Assembly (NCBI GenBank): GCA_001051155.2
Contig: JYIP02000004.1
Location: 5,140,383 to 5,204,382, forward strand
Direction: 5' to 3'
From: Chrysoporthe austroafricana
Lineage: Eukaryota > Ascomycota > Sordariomycetes > Diaporthales > Cryphonectriaceae
Length of the DNA: 64,000 nt
This document shows, one piece after another, positions 33,182-45,122 of this stretch (position 1 is its first letter; every line of letters begins with the position of its first letter). The position numbers were made by a program, and so were the translations under genes. The notes under the pieces were generated by a model, which saw only the letters and a program-made list of their open reading frames with translations, was not told the DNA's origin and did not search any database.

Positions 33182-34157
33182 TTACTCCTCATCCTCCTCC
33201 TCGTCGGCAGCAGCAGCCTGGGCAGCAATGCCTGCAAGCACCAACATGTCAGTACGCAAATCAGGCACGTGTCGGCGTATGGTAATGCGGTTGTAGAACG
33301 TACGGTCCAGATCACGCTGTCCAGCCTGCGTGATACGGCGCCCACCCTTCTCCTCGTCCTGCTCGAGGATGCCGATCTTCTCGAGGGACTGCATGACCTT
33401 GCGGTCGACGGAGCCGGAAGCATCGACGTGCTTGGAGGGGCGAGCACCGCGGTTCTTGGCGGTACCGTGAACCTTGCGAAGACGGCCGACACCGACGGTC
33501 TTGCGCATGTACACGTGACGGGCGATGGAGGCGGCACGGATGTAGAACCAATCCTGGTCCTGAGGAGGCATCTCCTTGGCGGGGCCAGTCTTGACCGTGT
33601 CGACCCAACCTGGTGAGATTACACATCAGAGTCTGCAGATCCAGAGAGGGCGCCGGGGCAGAAGCAGAGTCGAAGCAGAGGGCAGATGGGAGAAGAGCTC
33701 GGGGGGCGGGGGGGGGGGAGAAGGTGCTGTAGAATGAAGATACATACCGGGGATGGGCAGCTTGCCCTGGCGCTTCAAGAAAGCAGCGTATGCGTTGATG
33801 AACTTGTGCGCCTGAATTGGTGCAAGAGACACCATCGAATTAGCAATTATTCCGTCTTCAGAAGTCTTTCGACTCCCTCACGCCTGCTCTCAACGATGAT
33901 GTATTGTGGCTGTCGTTGCTGTCGGCTGCAGTCGCCTCGACGCCTCGATGCCCGATGCCCATCCGCTGTGGTACGCCCGGTCGACCGAGGGGGGAGGAAT
34001 CTCGTTCGAGGCAGTGGCACATGGGGGTGCGATCGAGCATCGGTTGGGCTTGTGGCGGTAGAGGTAGATTGTCGCCGTGGTCGTCTCCAGACGGTCAGGG
34101 TGTTGGAAGAGTTGAGAGACCTACATCAACATCGCGAACGGAGACACCGCCACCCAT
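33182..34157 (-). CDS. RPS19: 40S ribosomal protein S19 (eS19)
   Basis: Four exons on the minus strand: 34157-34125, 33811-33748, 33609-33304, 33231-33182; 150 aa, the usual fungal length. Junctions give MGGGVSVRDVD-AHKFINAY, LPIPG-WVDTVKTGPAKE, and DLDR-IAAQ, all matching eS19. Conserved blocks: DWFYIRAASIARHVYMRK, GVGRLRKVHGTAKNRG, GGRRITQAGQRDLDR. The acidic tail is ADEEEDEE. The last intron (33303-33232, 72 bp) is open in frame, so a naive frame runs through it; it must be spliced to give the normal C-terminus. Intron 1 (313 bp) is long for this genome, as is common in ribosomal protein genes, and follows an 11-codon first exon. Function: maturation of 18S rRNA and head of the small subunit. 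Confidence 0.97.
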
Positions 34158-35435
34158 CTTGACTGATTTTGAGTGATTGAAAGGGTCGTTCTGGGAAGTA
34201 CGGTCTGGCTTGCGAGGAGGAGAGTCGACGGCGGTGACGGTTCCTGTCGGGGCGCAGTGGGTTGGTCGGTCGGAAAAGTCAAGAAGTCGCTGCGGAAAAC
34301 TCGTGTGTCTGGAAGTTGTCAAGGCTCTCTCAGGTCCCCACTCTATAATTTGCTAAACGTCCTGGATTGTGGGCGGCGGATCGCGCTTATCAGGAGCGGG
34401 TTGTCAATCAACGTGCTGCTGTTAATGCGCGCCCGCCAGCCCAACGCGGCTGGCCGCAGCCGGCACCAGCTGGCAGCAGACACCTCAACCTAAGGCTTGC
34501 ATCTACAAGGTCACCGCCTTCAACCTGGAAGCCTCAGCACCAAGCGTGCCACACGCGAGACCACATCCCAGTGCAGCCCAGCATGACGGCTCAGAGCCTG
34601 GCGAGAAGCGATCAGGATGTCATCCAGGCCAGCCTCGGGTTCGCACCACGTTTCGCTCCCCAGACCATGGCCCTCTATGCTATCCGCAATATATACGGAT
34701 GGATTTGTATCTCTGCTCCTATCTCTCTGTCTGGCCCACCGACCCTTTATGTGTACGTCCGTACCTCGGTACATGTTGAGACGGCAGGGCCTCGGCAGGT
34801 TGGACACACCCCTGCCTGAAGTTGGATCTGCTTTGCATGAATGAAACCATCCGGCCAACCGGCACAATCTACTGGGTAGAGGAGGGTGCCGGGGGTGATC
34901 TCCACCTTGGTTGGGTGCGCATCCGGACACGGTCTTTGCGTAGGGCCCATTTCCCGAAGTCAGGAGGAGAAGGAGGAGGAGGTGAAGGGATTATCGAGAG
35001 CCTGCGAAGAAAGCGGCAAAACGCGGTGATGGCATCACACGCTCCCACGCCTTGCCCCCCCTGCCATGGCCTTCTTACAGCCTTGTCCTGATCCTGTCGC
35101 CAGCGAAGCTCCTGCAGATGACCATCAGATGAATCAGTGAGCCGGCCCTGACCCTGATCTCGGCCGTGACGCTGCCGGTGGGGGCCTCTCAGACCCGGGT
35201 CTGACTTTCTCTGCCCACAGGCGGCAGTGACTGATCGAAACTCAAACAAAGGGCTTTGCACTGGGCTCCTAGCAGGCTCTTTCGGCTTATACTCTCTGGT
35301 CTCTGGGATCCGGAAGCATAACACGCCAAGGCGCAGGATCCCCCCCCACCCAAGCAAGCTCGCCTCCTACAGATGCCCGCGCCTATCACTCACCACACCA
35401 GCCATTGCTAGATCACCGGGGGGCCAGCTGCACCA
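34158..35435. promoter_or_regulatory. Divergent intergenic region between RPS19 and the acyl-CoA synthetase gene
   Basis: About 1.3 kb shared upstream sequence; no gene seen. Frames such as 34520-34930 show no domain. Confidence 0.5.
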
Positions 35436-37922
35436 TGTCCGCCCGTGAGCTTATCTCCATCCATGCCGGCCGCGACCGGGACGGTTTGTAACAGTTGGGA
35501 CTGCGAATGCTGACAATGCCGGGCACCAGGGCCAGTATCTTCCCTCGTGGGATCCGTAGCCGCAGCTGTGGCTGGGTTCTCCTACCTGAATGCCAAGTTC
35601 AGCCTGCTGTCGGATATAAACTTTCTATTGAGCCATAGAACGGTTTTCCGGGAGATGGCTAGGGCTGGTAGGAAGACTCGTGGCGTGCGGTGGAGGGATC
35701 AACGAGGAATTCCCTGTAGGGCCTGGACACCACCAACTAACTTCTGGTAACAGCAAACGAGGGCCGAGTTTCCCTGTACTACTACTTCGAGGACGCCGCC
35801 AAGGAGAAGGGCGATGCCGATGCCGTCTGGTCTCATGGGGAGTGCCTGTCATACAACCAGGCTTATGCCCGGGCTCACCAGTATGCCCAGTGGTTCCTCT
35901 CCCAGGACGTCAGGCCGGGGGACCGTGTCGTTTTCTACATGGCCAACTCTGCCGACTTCATGTGTGCCTGGATGGGCCTGATGGCCGTCGGCGCTGCTCC
36001 GGCTCTGGTCAACACCAACCTGGCCTCCAAGGCGCTGCTGCACTGTGTGGAAACCGTCGAGGCGAGGCTGATCCTCGCTGGCGGCGATGACCAGATGATG
36101 GGCCGGCTGGAGGGAGTCCGGCCTGAACTGGTGGCCGCTGGCTATCAGATTGTCGAGCTGCGTGATGTCCGGGGACACATTCTGGGCCTGGAGCCTGTCC
36201 GCCCGGCGGATGAGCTCCGCAGGGCGGTCCAGATCGACTCGCCCATGTGCCTAGCCTTCACCAGGTGAGTCTCCTCTCCTCGTTGAGAAGCGCTCCAGGG
36301 GTCCTCGTGGCCCCTCAGCTTCGTTGATGTGCACGGATGTGTGTGGCCGCGGCGGCCCGGTGCTGATTCCTATCCAGCGGCACCACCGGCCTGCCCAAAG
36401 CCATCATCTGCCCCATGATGGTTGGCATCCTAGGTGCGACAGCGGTACGTCCAGGCCCTGCAGCCTCTCCTCCTGCATCGTACGTGAGCCGTGCTGAACG
36501 CTCGACAGAGAAAGAAGGGATATAGTCCCGTCGGCGTGGGCAACGAGCGGTGCTACAACTGCATGCCGTATTACCACCTGACAGGAGGGCTCACAGCCAT
36601 CTGCGCAGTCGTTGTACGTGAGAGGACCCGACTAGGCGCCGTCTTCATATGCCCCCTTCCCTGCTCCCCCCTTCTCCCCACGCCATACCTCCCTTCCCTG
36701 GCCGTCAGCTCCGGGCTGGTCGCTGACAGGCCTCGCCTCGCAGGTCGGCGACGCGCTCTGCATCGCCCCCAGATTCAGCGCCAGCGCCTTCTGGTCCGAC
36801 ATCCGCGCCTCCCGCGCGACGTACTTCATCTACGTGGGCGAGACGCTGCGCTACCTCCTAGCCCAGCCGCCGTCGCCGCTCGACAGAGCCCACGGCGTGC
36901 ACACCATCTGGGGCAACGGCCTGCGCGCCGACGTGTGGGTGCCGTTCCGCGAGCGGTTCGGCATCGCCACCATCTACGAGTTCTACAACTCCACCGAGAT
37001 GATGTTCGGGCTGTCCAACGCCTGCAGGGGCGACTTCACGGCGCGGGCGCTGGGCCTGCACGGCGCGCTGCTGCGGTGGGCGCTGCGCGGGTCGCACATC
37101 GCGGCCGCGGTGGACGCCGAGACGGGCGAGCTGCTGCGCGACCCGGCGACGGGGCTCGCGCGGCGCGTGCCCTTCGAGGAGGGCGGGGAGATCCTCGTCC
37201 GGCTGGACCCGGGCTCCCGGCTGCCGGGGCGGGACTTCCGCGGGTACTGGCGCAACGAGGAGGCGACGTCCAGGAAGATCGCGCGCGACGTGCTGCGGGC
37301 GGGCGACCGCTACTACCGCACGGGCGATGCGATGCGCCGCGACCGCGACGGCCGGTGGTTCTTCTGCGACCGCCTGGGCGACACGTTCCGGTGGAAGGGC
37401 GAGAACGTCTCCACGACGGAGGTGGGCGACGTCCTGGGCGGCTTCCCCGGCATCACGGAGGCCAACGTCTACGGGGTCGGGCTGCCCGGCCACGACGGGC
37501 GGGCGGGCGCGGTGGCGCTGTCGATCGAGGGCGGGAAGAAGGGCCAGTTTGACTTTGCAGGCTTCTTGCGGTACGCCTTCCCCTTCAACCCCCCCTTCAA
37601 CCCCCCCTCTAAATAAAACCATCTCGACGGTGCGGTGCGGTGAGGTAGATGCCTCGGCTGATACTCCCCCGCCGATAGGCACTGTCGATCCAGGCTGCCC
37701 AGGTACGCCGTGCCCATCTTCATCCGCCTCACCGAGGCCCCCTACAGCACTGGGAACCACAAGCAGAACAAGGTCCCGCTGAAGAGCGAGGGCGTCGACC
37801 CCGACAAGCTGTCGAATGACGATGACATCTACTGGATCGAGCGCAACGGCAAGGGTGACACCTATGTCCCCTTTACGCGGTCGGACTGGGACAGCCTGCA
37901 GGCGCGTAGGGCGAGGCTGTGA
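35436..37922 (+). CDS. FAT1: FAT1/FATP-type very-long-chain acyl-CoA synthetase / fatty-acid transporter
   Basis: Seven exons: 35436-35445, 35530-35667, 35754-36264, 36378-36444, 36509-36613, 36744-37570, 37694-37922; the sum is 1887 nt, 628 aa. The first exon is only 10 nt (Met-Ser-Ala plus one base). A hydrophobic N-terminus (SLVGSVAAAVAGFSYLNAKF) matches the FATP membrane anchor. AMP-binding motif TSGTTGLPKAI starts at Ser220; later motifs are YFIYVGETLRYLLAQP, YEFYNSTE, YYRTGDAMRRD and DRLGDTFRWKGENVSTTEV (the FATP/VLACS signature). The last junction restores FLR-LPRYAVPIFIRL; without it translation would end in a short intron-encoded tail. Role: ATP-dependent CoA activation and uptake of long and very-long-chain fatty acids at ER, peroxisome or plasma membrane. 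Symbol by family; which FAT paralogue is not certain. Confidence 0.92.
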
Positions 37923-40267
37923 CCTCGGGGGGTGGGCTCGTCTCCCGCGCACGGGCGACGACTGACGGCTGTCTCGGGCGATTGATTGCTGGGCTTTGGG
38001 GCCGCGAGTACCAAGTTCGCACGCCGTCGGAGAGCCGCCTGGAGGAAAGCCCACTTCAGGGCCTCCTGTCTCCCGGGTACCTTATCCCGGTCTTCGTAGT
38101 GGAGGCTGAGAAGGGTGCGGTCGTGGAGAGGACGACAGATCCTCCGTCAGGGCACTTGTGTGGACATGGAAGCTGTTTTCATGGCAGAACAACTAAGCAA
38201 CAACAACAACAACAACTACTACTACTATTCTCTGTCTCTGTGTCTCTCTCTCTTTCTCTCTCTTTCTCTCTCTTTCTCTCTCCCTCTCTCTCCCGCTCTC
38301 TCCCGCTCTCCCTCCCTCTCTCTCTCCTTTGGGCGAACAGCATTTATAGCGTTGATTTGTCAGACTGCGTCTGACCGCTGATGACTTTCTTGGACGGTAC
38401 TGCATGCATGGTAGCGATGGCGGAGTGCTGTCGGGGCGCGGTCAGATGACTGTGCATCAGGTCTCCCTGTCAGGGCATCTAGCACATAGCGAGACTGAAT
38501 GCAGTAATAACCGGGCCCTCCCAAAGAGACTGATGCTCACCTTATGAGTGACGTAGGCACTCCAGGAGATGGGGAGCCGCAAGTCATGCCCTACTTAGTA
38601 CCGCCCGGGACACACAATAACACAGTACCACTCCCTGCCGGCCGTTCCGCGCGCGCAGTCTTGTGTGCCCCACGGCGTGGTCCTGCCGACGACTGCGTCG
38701 ATCTGCGCCAAGCAGGGGGTAGGCAGGCACACAGGCACACAGGCACCAGGGCAGTCACATCGTGTCGGCGTCTGGGGCGGCCGGTACCATAAGCAGGGCG
38801 TGGAGGAGGGGGGGACTGACTGTCTTAGCCGTCTGCCAGTAGCATGCGGGCCCACGCCCTCGGGCCCTCCAGTCCAGCGCGGTGGTGGCGAAAAGCAGAC
38901 AGGTGACTTCGAGGTACAAGATGCCGGTGTACCCGGGACGTCCAGCGCGCCGTCGTCGCTCCTCGAGGGAGAGCCGCCGCCCCGCCCGAATGATGGCCCT
39001 GGGTGTCTCGGGAGCACCGGAAGAGCACGCTTTTCCTCTGCTGAGGTTGATGTTCCGGGGGCGACGGCCTGCGGTGCTGGCTCCCCACCCGGCCGCGGGC
39101 TGCCCTGGGCACGCACCGCGGTCCGACCTCGCCCGGGGCGCGACGGGCTGAGAGGCGTCGCGAGATGGGGGCACACCACGGCAGGCCCGGACGGCGACCC
39201 TACGTTTCTAGTATTGCCTGGGGGCGCCTGACATGTGGACCGCTGTCGCTGTCCACGCGGGCCCCGGTGCGTTGCCCTGGCGGAGACCATGAGCCCACCG
39301 TGCTGCGTGCGTATCGACGGGCTCGCAAGGACGCGAGCCTCGACGCAGAGGCCCGCCTGGCACGGGTGTGCACCACGGGCTGTCGACCGGCGCCTCTACG
39401 CGGCGAGCAGGGGGGATCGTGGTGATGGTCGCGGGCCCAGGCCTACGGGCACAGCACAACCCACACCTCGTTGACATGTGCCCAGCAGGCCAAGCCACCC
39501 CCCTCCTCCCCCCGTCCTCCAGGCTGCGGCCAGGGGCACCCGGGTTCTGCATGGTGACACCAGGCGGGCTGCGGTGCCCGTGGGAGGATCGCCAGGGGCA
39601 TTTCCATCGTTGTACAGGGCTGTACTCGATAACCTTAAAACCTTAAGCAGTAAGAGTCGAGGTGGGTGTGTGAGAAGAGAGTGTGTGTGCGTGTTGAGCC
39701 GCATGCCACAGGGGTGTCGGACCCGACCACACAGCGCGAGCCTCAGAGGCGACAAGACCAGGAGGCTCGGGACGAGGCTGGCCCCGAGGGGCTGGACGGG
39801 TGTATATGCGATGTCGTCGGTGGTGCTCGTGGTGCGACCTCCAGGAGCGCGGCGCCCCTTCAGCCGGAGGGCGTCGAGGTGGTCGCCTACCGGGCCAAGA
39901 CAGCGACGACAAGGCAGTGTCCACGCCCCTGGGAGTCCAGGTGCCGTCCAACCCTCGCCCTCGCCGGGCACACCGAGGAATCCTCATGCCCCCACCGAGG
40001 CGATCTGTTAGCAAACACTCTTCCTGGTTCTCTTCTGGGGCAGGACGAGGGCGACAGGAGAGCTGCAGTCAGGTGACGGACGAGAAAAAGCAGGGGAGAG
40101 AGCACGCTACAGCAACGGCACGGCAGAGCACTGCAGCCTGCCACGGCAGCGATGAGCGCACAGTATCTGCTGTGGTTCACTCACCCAGCTGCCCAGCAGG
40201 GGCGGGTGGACGTTGACGTAGTGGACAGGACGACACGACCCACATGACACTTACCATGGCGCCATGT

Positions 40268-40303
40268 ACCCACTCTCCACTCTCCACTCTCCACTCTCCA
40301 CTC
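40268..40303. repeat. Tandem repeat, 7-bp unit CACTCTC, five copies
   Basis: Perfect short array just upstream of CACCCACCATCC. Confidence 0.9.
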
Positions 40304-41994
40304 TCACCCACCATCCTGGGCCCCGGGGCTAGCCTCTGTCAGCCTGTGGTTGATGCTCCCGTGCAGGTGTGGAGCCCCCTGGATATAAGCATGGGAATCT
40401 GCGCGGCGGCGGCGGGCTGACAAATGATGAATGATGGGCCGCGAGGCGAGGAGCGAGAACCGGCCCGGCGAGACCGGCGAGGGGAGGAGAGAAGAGAGGG
40501 AGGGGATTCCCACAGGAGATTGGGCGGAGGAGGGGGGCAAGCGTGGGCAGGAGGACAGGGTGGTCAGGGTGATGGTGATGGTGGTGGGTGGTGGTGGGCA
40601 GCATGTATCGTGTACATCGCACGGCCAGAAGATTACATTAACATTACATTACCTTGCCTTACCTTGCCTTACCTTATATGACATTACCAGAGGGCAGCTA
40701 ACCACCCAGCCGGTCCCGCCAGTCCAGCCCAGCCAGTCCAGCCAGTCCTGTGCGGTCGCGGCTGCCAGGTGCGCGCGGATGCTCCGGGAACGGCTGCCTG
40801 CCAGCCTGCCCACCTGCCCTACATAGTAGCGCGCTCTGTGCTCTGCGGCAGTCCATCACAGCACATACATGGATTAGGTGGATGAGCGTGTGAGTCACTC
40901 CGGGGAGAGGGGGATCTCGCTCCTGCCTCCGCCCTTCCCTCCCCGCACCCGCCCTGTCCTCCTCCTTCCCTGACAGCTCGCCAACATATATGGGGGGAAA
41001 GGGGGGGGGGAGGAAGGGGAGAAAACAGGAAAGAAGGAATGACGAGAAGAGGGAGAGAGAGAAAAAAAAGAAGGAACAACAAACAACACCACAAAAAAAA
41101 AAGAGGAGCCTCAGTCAGTCACACCACCTCACCCGCGGTGTGGAGGCCCCCGCCCGCTGCGGTCAGTCCATCGTGTCCTGATCTGCGGACAGCCAGGAAA
41201 TTAAGAGGCAGAGAGGAGGTTTCGCGACGTCGGCCAGACAGCACCGGAGGCGACGTCAGGGCGACCTCCCCGAGCCAAAGAAAAAAAAAAAAAAAGGTGG
41301 GGCTCCCACGCGGGAAGCTGGCCGGCGGTACATGGGGTGCACGTACCGGCACGGCGGGGGAGCGCACGGCGCGGCGGGGGGTGCGGTACCGTGCTGCGAG
41401 GTACCACCGCACCGCACATGTGGCATAGGGCCGCTGTAGCTGACCGACTTAAGCACTTGTTAAGGTAGTGGGGAAGGGTCAGCCAGGGTGCCAGGGTGTA
41501 GGAAGCTGTGGGGCCGCGAACGGGCAGGACCATGCCCAAAGCCCGCGAGCGACGACGACAACGACAACAGACCAGCACGCGCCGGGCAGCGGAGCGGCGC
41601 AACCCACCGTGCCACGACGACGCATCCGAGCCCTCCGGGGCGACATCATTACCACCACCACCACCACCACCGCCGCCATGCTCTGCTAGCTGGCTGGCTG
41701 GTTGGCTGCCATCTTCCTGGCCCCTTCGTGTGCGGTAGGTAGGTACCAAGTACTACGGCTACTTCTTGTGGCATGTACCCCGTGCCTTCTGTCCTGTCCT
41801 GACCTGTTCTTTCCCGTTCCCGTCCCGCGCCCTTGCCTCGACGGGGCATGTTACTAATTAATAGCAGCAGCAGCAAGCAGCGGCAAGCAGCAGCAACCAA
41901 GCAACAGGAGATAGATTAGTCACCACCCCTCACCCCTCTCCCTCTCCGTGTGCTGTTTCTGGTATTTGTTGGTGTTGTTGCTGCTACGGCTGCC

Positions 41995-42048
41995 TGCTAC
42001 TGCTGCTACTGCTGCTACTGCTGCTACTGCTGCTACTGCTGCTACTAC
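41995..42048. repeat. Tandem repeat, 9-bp unit CTACTGCTG, about 6 copies
   Basis: Perfect array preceded by GTTGTTGCTGCTACGGCTGCC. Confidence 0.9.
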
Positions 42049-42195
42049 TACCAGCTAATGTGATCATTAATTTTAGTTGTAGTACGGTTGGTACCTTCTC
42101 CCCTCCCTCTTCCCCTCCCTCCTCTTCCCTCCCCCGCTTCCCCATCCCCCTCAGCCCTGTTAGGCATATATTTATACGTGCGTATGTGTGCGTGT

Positions 42196-42262
42196 GTGGG
42201 TGTGGGTGTGGGTGTGGATGTGGATGTGGATGTGGATGTGGATGTGGATGTGGACGTGGACG
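42196..42262. repeat. Hexanucleotide array GTGGGT then GTGGAT
   Basis: Units shift from GTGGGT to GTGGAT to GTGGAC along the array, suggesting spread of point variants. Confidence 0.9.
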
Positions 42263-43297
42263 TCTAGGTAGGTACCCCCCCGTCATCGCGTCACACCTCG
42301 CGAGGACGAGGACGGAGCACAGGGCCCGTGGCCGTCCAGGTCGCGCCCGGGTCGAGGGCAGGTCAGGTCGGATCAGATCAAGCTAGATCAGGTCCAGCAC
42401 TGGTCCAGGTGGTGTCCAGGTTCCAGGCCCAGCCAGCCCTTTCCCGCCCCCGTCCATTCTCCTCTGTCTCTATTGTGTTGTTCCTCTGCTGTCCTTGGGC
42501 GGTGGGAGCCCTGGTCTCTCTCTCTGTCTCTCTCTTTTTTTTTTTGTCCTTCTTCTCCTCTCCTCCTCCTCCTCCCCCCCTCCTCCCCCTCCTCCTCTGA
42601 CCTCCTCCAGCCCACCTCCAGCCCTCCCAGCCCTGCCGCAACCCACCTCGCGCCCTGGACGCCTCAAGAGAGAACCCCGCGAATCCGCTTCTCTCCCTCT
42701 TCGCTCCTCGCCCCCCCCATCCATCCACACTCATCTCTCTCTCTCTCCTCCCCCCCTTCTCTCCGTCTCTCTCTCTCTCTCTCTTCCCCCCCCTCCTCAC
42801 CACTCGCTCACTCGCCATCTCACTCGCCATCTCATCCTCTCTCTCACCCTCACCTCACCCTCCCACGCCGGGTCACCGCCGCCGACCACCCCTCCTCCTC
42901 CTCCTCCACTTCCCGGCTGCACATCACCTCTTCTGGCACCCACCCGCCGAGCTCCCCACAGCTTTGGCCGCCCGTGCGAGCCCTGGGGCCCGCGTCTCGC
43001 CTGCCGACCACAGGATAAATACCTTGGCCGAGGTACCTGCCAGGTCTCCCCTCCTCCTCCTCCTCCTCCTCCGCCTCCTCCTCTTCCCCCGCGTGTCTCC
43101 GTCCTCGTCCTCTGACCTAGAGGACCCCCCTCCCTTCTCGCCCGGCCCTGCAATCAGATCGAGCTCTGCTGTGCGGTCGACCGTCCACACGCCCACACGC
43201 CGTCTCACCCATCTCACCGTCTGTCCTCCCCGCTGGTATCTATCTGGTGCCCGTCACAGGACTGCTGCTGTTGCTGCTGCCGCTGCCTCTGGTGAAA

Positions 43298-43304
43298 GAG
43301 AGAG

Positions 43305-43349
<45 letters not shown>

Positions 43350-43351
43350 GC

Positions 43352-43388
<37 letters not shown>
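43298..43388. repeat. Compound microsatellite (AG)n then (TG)n
   Basis: About 23 AG repeats followed directly by about 19 TG repeats, 360 bp upstream of the methyltransferase ATG. Confidence 0.95.
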
Positions 43389-43745
43389 ACTCTTGTCGCC
43401 GTCGTCACCTCGTGTGTGCGCGCCCGAGGGCTCCCCACGCCCTCTCCAGAAGAGGACCCTCTTGCAGAGGACTACGCCCGCGGCCTTGGGCCCTTCGGCC
43501 AGCCCGGAGTACCGCACGTCACCACACCACGACCACACCATACCATACCATACCACACCACACCACCTCGCCCCGCCTCATCTCGCCTCAGAACAGCTGA
43601 GCCAACAACCCCTACACCTCCAGGTACCGATCCTCGTCCGCCCTCGTCCACCCGGTCCGACCCGCGGAGCCGCAATCCGTCGTTCTGCCTCGCACAGGCG
43701 TCAGAAGCACCGTCCTGAGCACCGCCACCCCCATCGGGCCCGACC

Positions 43746-45122
43746 ATGGCTGCCGCCGTGGCCACCGCGCCACCTGCACCGGTGACCGCAACTAGCATGC
43801 CTGCCCTCCTCGCCTCTCCGCCCCGCCCGCCGCCCCTGCCTGCCGCCCTGGAGGGCACCAGCCTGACCGACAGCACCCGGAGCAGCGAGTCCCTGACCGA
43901 GAAGGAGTCCGCCTCCGTGCCGCGCCCCGGCGTCCCCGGGCAGGCCTTCCCCCAGAAGCCCAGGCCGAAGAAGGCCCTGCCCCTCCGCCGCGACGGCAGC
44001 AAGGCCGCCGCCCGCGGCACGCTCCGCGGCCAGGCTGAGGAGGAGGGTGCCGACCCTGACCGCTCCGTCTCCCCCGGCCGCATCCGGACCTTCGCCCGGT
44101 CCTTCAGGTACCTGTGCGGCCTCACCCCCAAGCAGGTCGACGACTTCATGGCATCCTACGTCATCTACAACCTCGACTGGGCCGACGAGCCCAGCATGGT
44201 GGCGACCCTCGGCCCGGCCTACCAGCAGAAGGTCGGCGACTGCCTCAAGGCCTACTATGGCGTACTCAACCACCTCTGTGCCCTGGGCGACGTCGAGAAG
44301 ATGTACATCCCCCCCGCCGTCGATATGAGGGTCTCGGTGCGGGACAACCAGCTGCTGTACGAGGAGTCCGTGGCCCGCGACCTTGGGCTCAAGCCCGGCG
44401 ACAGGGTCCTCGACCTGGGCTGCGGGAGGGGCCGCGTCGCCGCCCACATGGCCAAGTACTCGGGCGCCCGCGTCACGGGGCTCAACATCGACCCCAACTC
44501 GGTGGCCCAGGCCCGTGCCTTCAACAGGGAGCTGGGCTTCGACAACGACTTCGTCGTGCAGGACTTCAACGACCTGCCCCTGCCCTTCGCCGACGCCTCC
44601 TTTGACGCCTTCTACAACATCCAGGCCTTCAGCCTCGTCCGGGACCACAAGGCCCTGCTGAAGGACGTCTTCCGCGTCCTCAAGCCCGGCGCCCGCTTCT
44701 CGTCCCTGGACTGGGTCAAGTATCCCGCCTACGACGAGCGCAACCCCGAGCACGCCGAGCTCATGCGGCGTGTCAAGCCGCTGATCGGCGCCGTCGGCAC
44801 CCCGACCCCCGCCTCCCTCGAGGAGGCCCTCACCGAGGCTGGCTTCCGCGTCACCAGATCCGACAACGCGAGCGTGGCCACCGGCGGCCTCCAGTCGCCC
44901 CTGATCGACAAGGTCGACATCTACTTCCGCTCCGTCCGGAGGGTCATCCTGGCCCTGTGCAAGCTGCGCATCCTGCCGCCCCACTTCAAGACCCTCATCA
45001 ACAGGCTGTGTCTGGACGGCCAGGCCTTCGTCAGGATGGACGAGAGGAGGCTCATCACCACGAGCTACCGTATCATTGCCGAGAAGCCGCCCGTCACAAG
45101 CACCCCCGGTGCCGGTGCATGA
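43746..45122 (+). CDS. ERG6-like SAM-dependent methyltransferase
   Basis: Single exon, 458 aa, ATG in good context (CGACCATGG). Residues 1-95 are Ala/Pro/Ser-rich and probably disordered. The Rossmann methyltransferase core starts with motif I VLDLGCGRGR (residues 221-230), then ARVTGLNIDPNSVAQARAF (acidic residue for SAM ribose), FDAFYNIQAF (motif II region) and VFRVLKPGARFSSLDWVKY (motif III). The region before motif I (YYGVLNHLCALGDVEKMYIPP) and the C-terminal block resemble the sterol 24-C-methyltransferase branch, though YDF-type ERG6 signatures are not exact, so I call it an ERG6-like paralogue; the acceptor could be a sterol or another terpenoid. It lies alone between repeat-rich regions. 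Confidence 0.85.
   Translation: MAAAVATAPPAPVTATSMPALLASPPRPPPLPAALEGTSLTDSTRSSESLTEKESASVPRPGVPGQAFPQKPRPKKALPLRRDGSKAAARGTLRGQAEEEGADPDRSVSPGRIRTFARSFRYLCGLTPKQVDDFMASYVIYNLDWADEPSMVATLGPAYQQKVGDCLKAYYGVLNHLCALGDVEKMYIPPAVDMRVSVRDNQLLYEESVARDLGLKPGDRVLDLGCGRGRVAAHMAKYSGARVTGLNIDPNSVAQARAFNRELGFDNDFVVQDFNDLPLPFADASFDAFYNIQAFSLVRDHKALLKDVFRVLKPGARFSSLDWVKYPAYDERNPEHAELMRRVKPLIGAVGTPTPASLEEALTEAGFRVTRSDNASVATGGLQSPLIDKVDIYFRSVRRVILALCKLRILPPHFKTLINRLCLDGQAFVRMDERRLITTSYRIIAEKPPVTSTPGAGA

Larger units (their letters stand above)
37923..43745. other. Repeat-rich intergenic region, no gene supported
   Basis: Nearly 6 kb. Contains (TC/TTTCTC)n at about 38234-38330, ACAGGCAC copies (about 38728-38750), an ACTCTCC array, ATTAC/CCTTG arrays (about 40634-40680), CTACTGCTG and GTGGAT arrays, and a very CT-rich stretch from 42450 to 43150 that probably is promoter/leader of the methyltransferase gene. 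Frames at 38.6-40.2 kb on both strands are moderately long but lack motifs and consistent codon bias. Confidence 0.55.

Noticed and set aside
33182..33303. Unspliced C-terminal extension of RPS19
   Set aside because: Consensus GTACGT...TTGCAG intron; splicing restores the normal DLDR-IA end and family length.
38595..40216. Several 130-230-codon frames on both strands
   Set aside because: No recognisable motif, frames overlap and contradict each other, no splice pattern links them.
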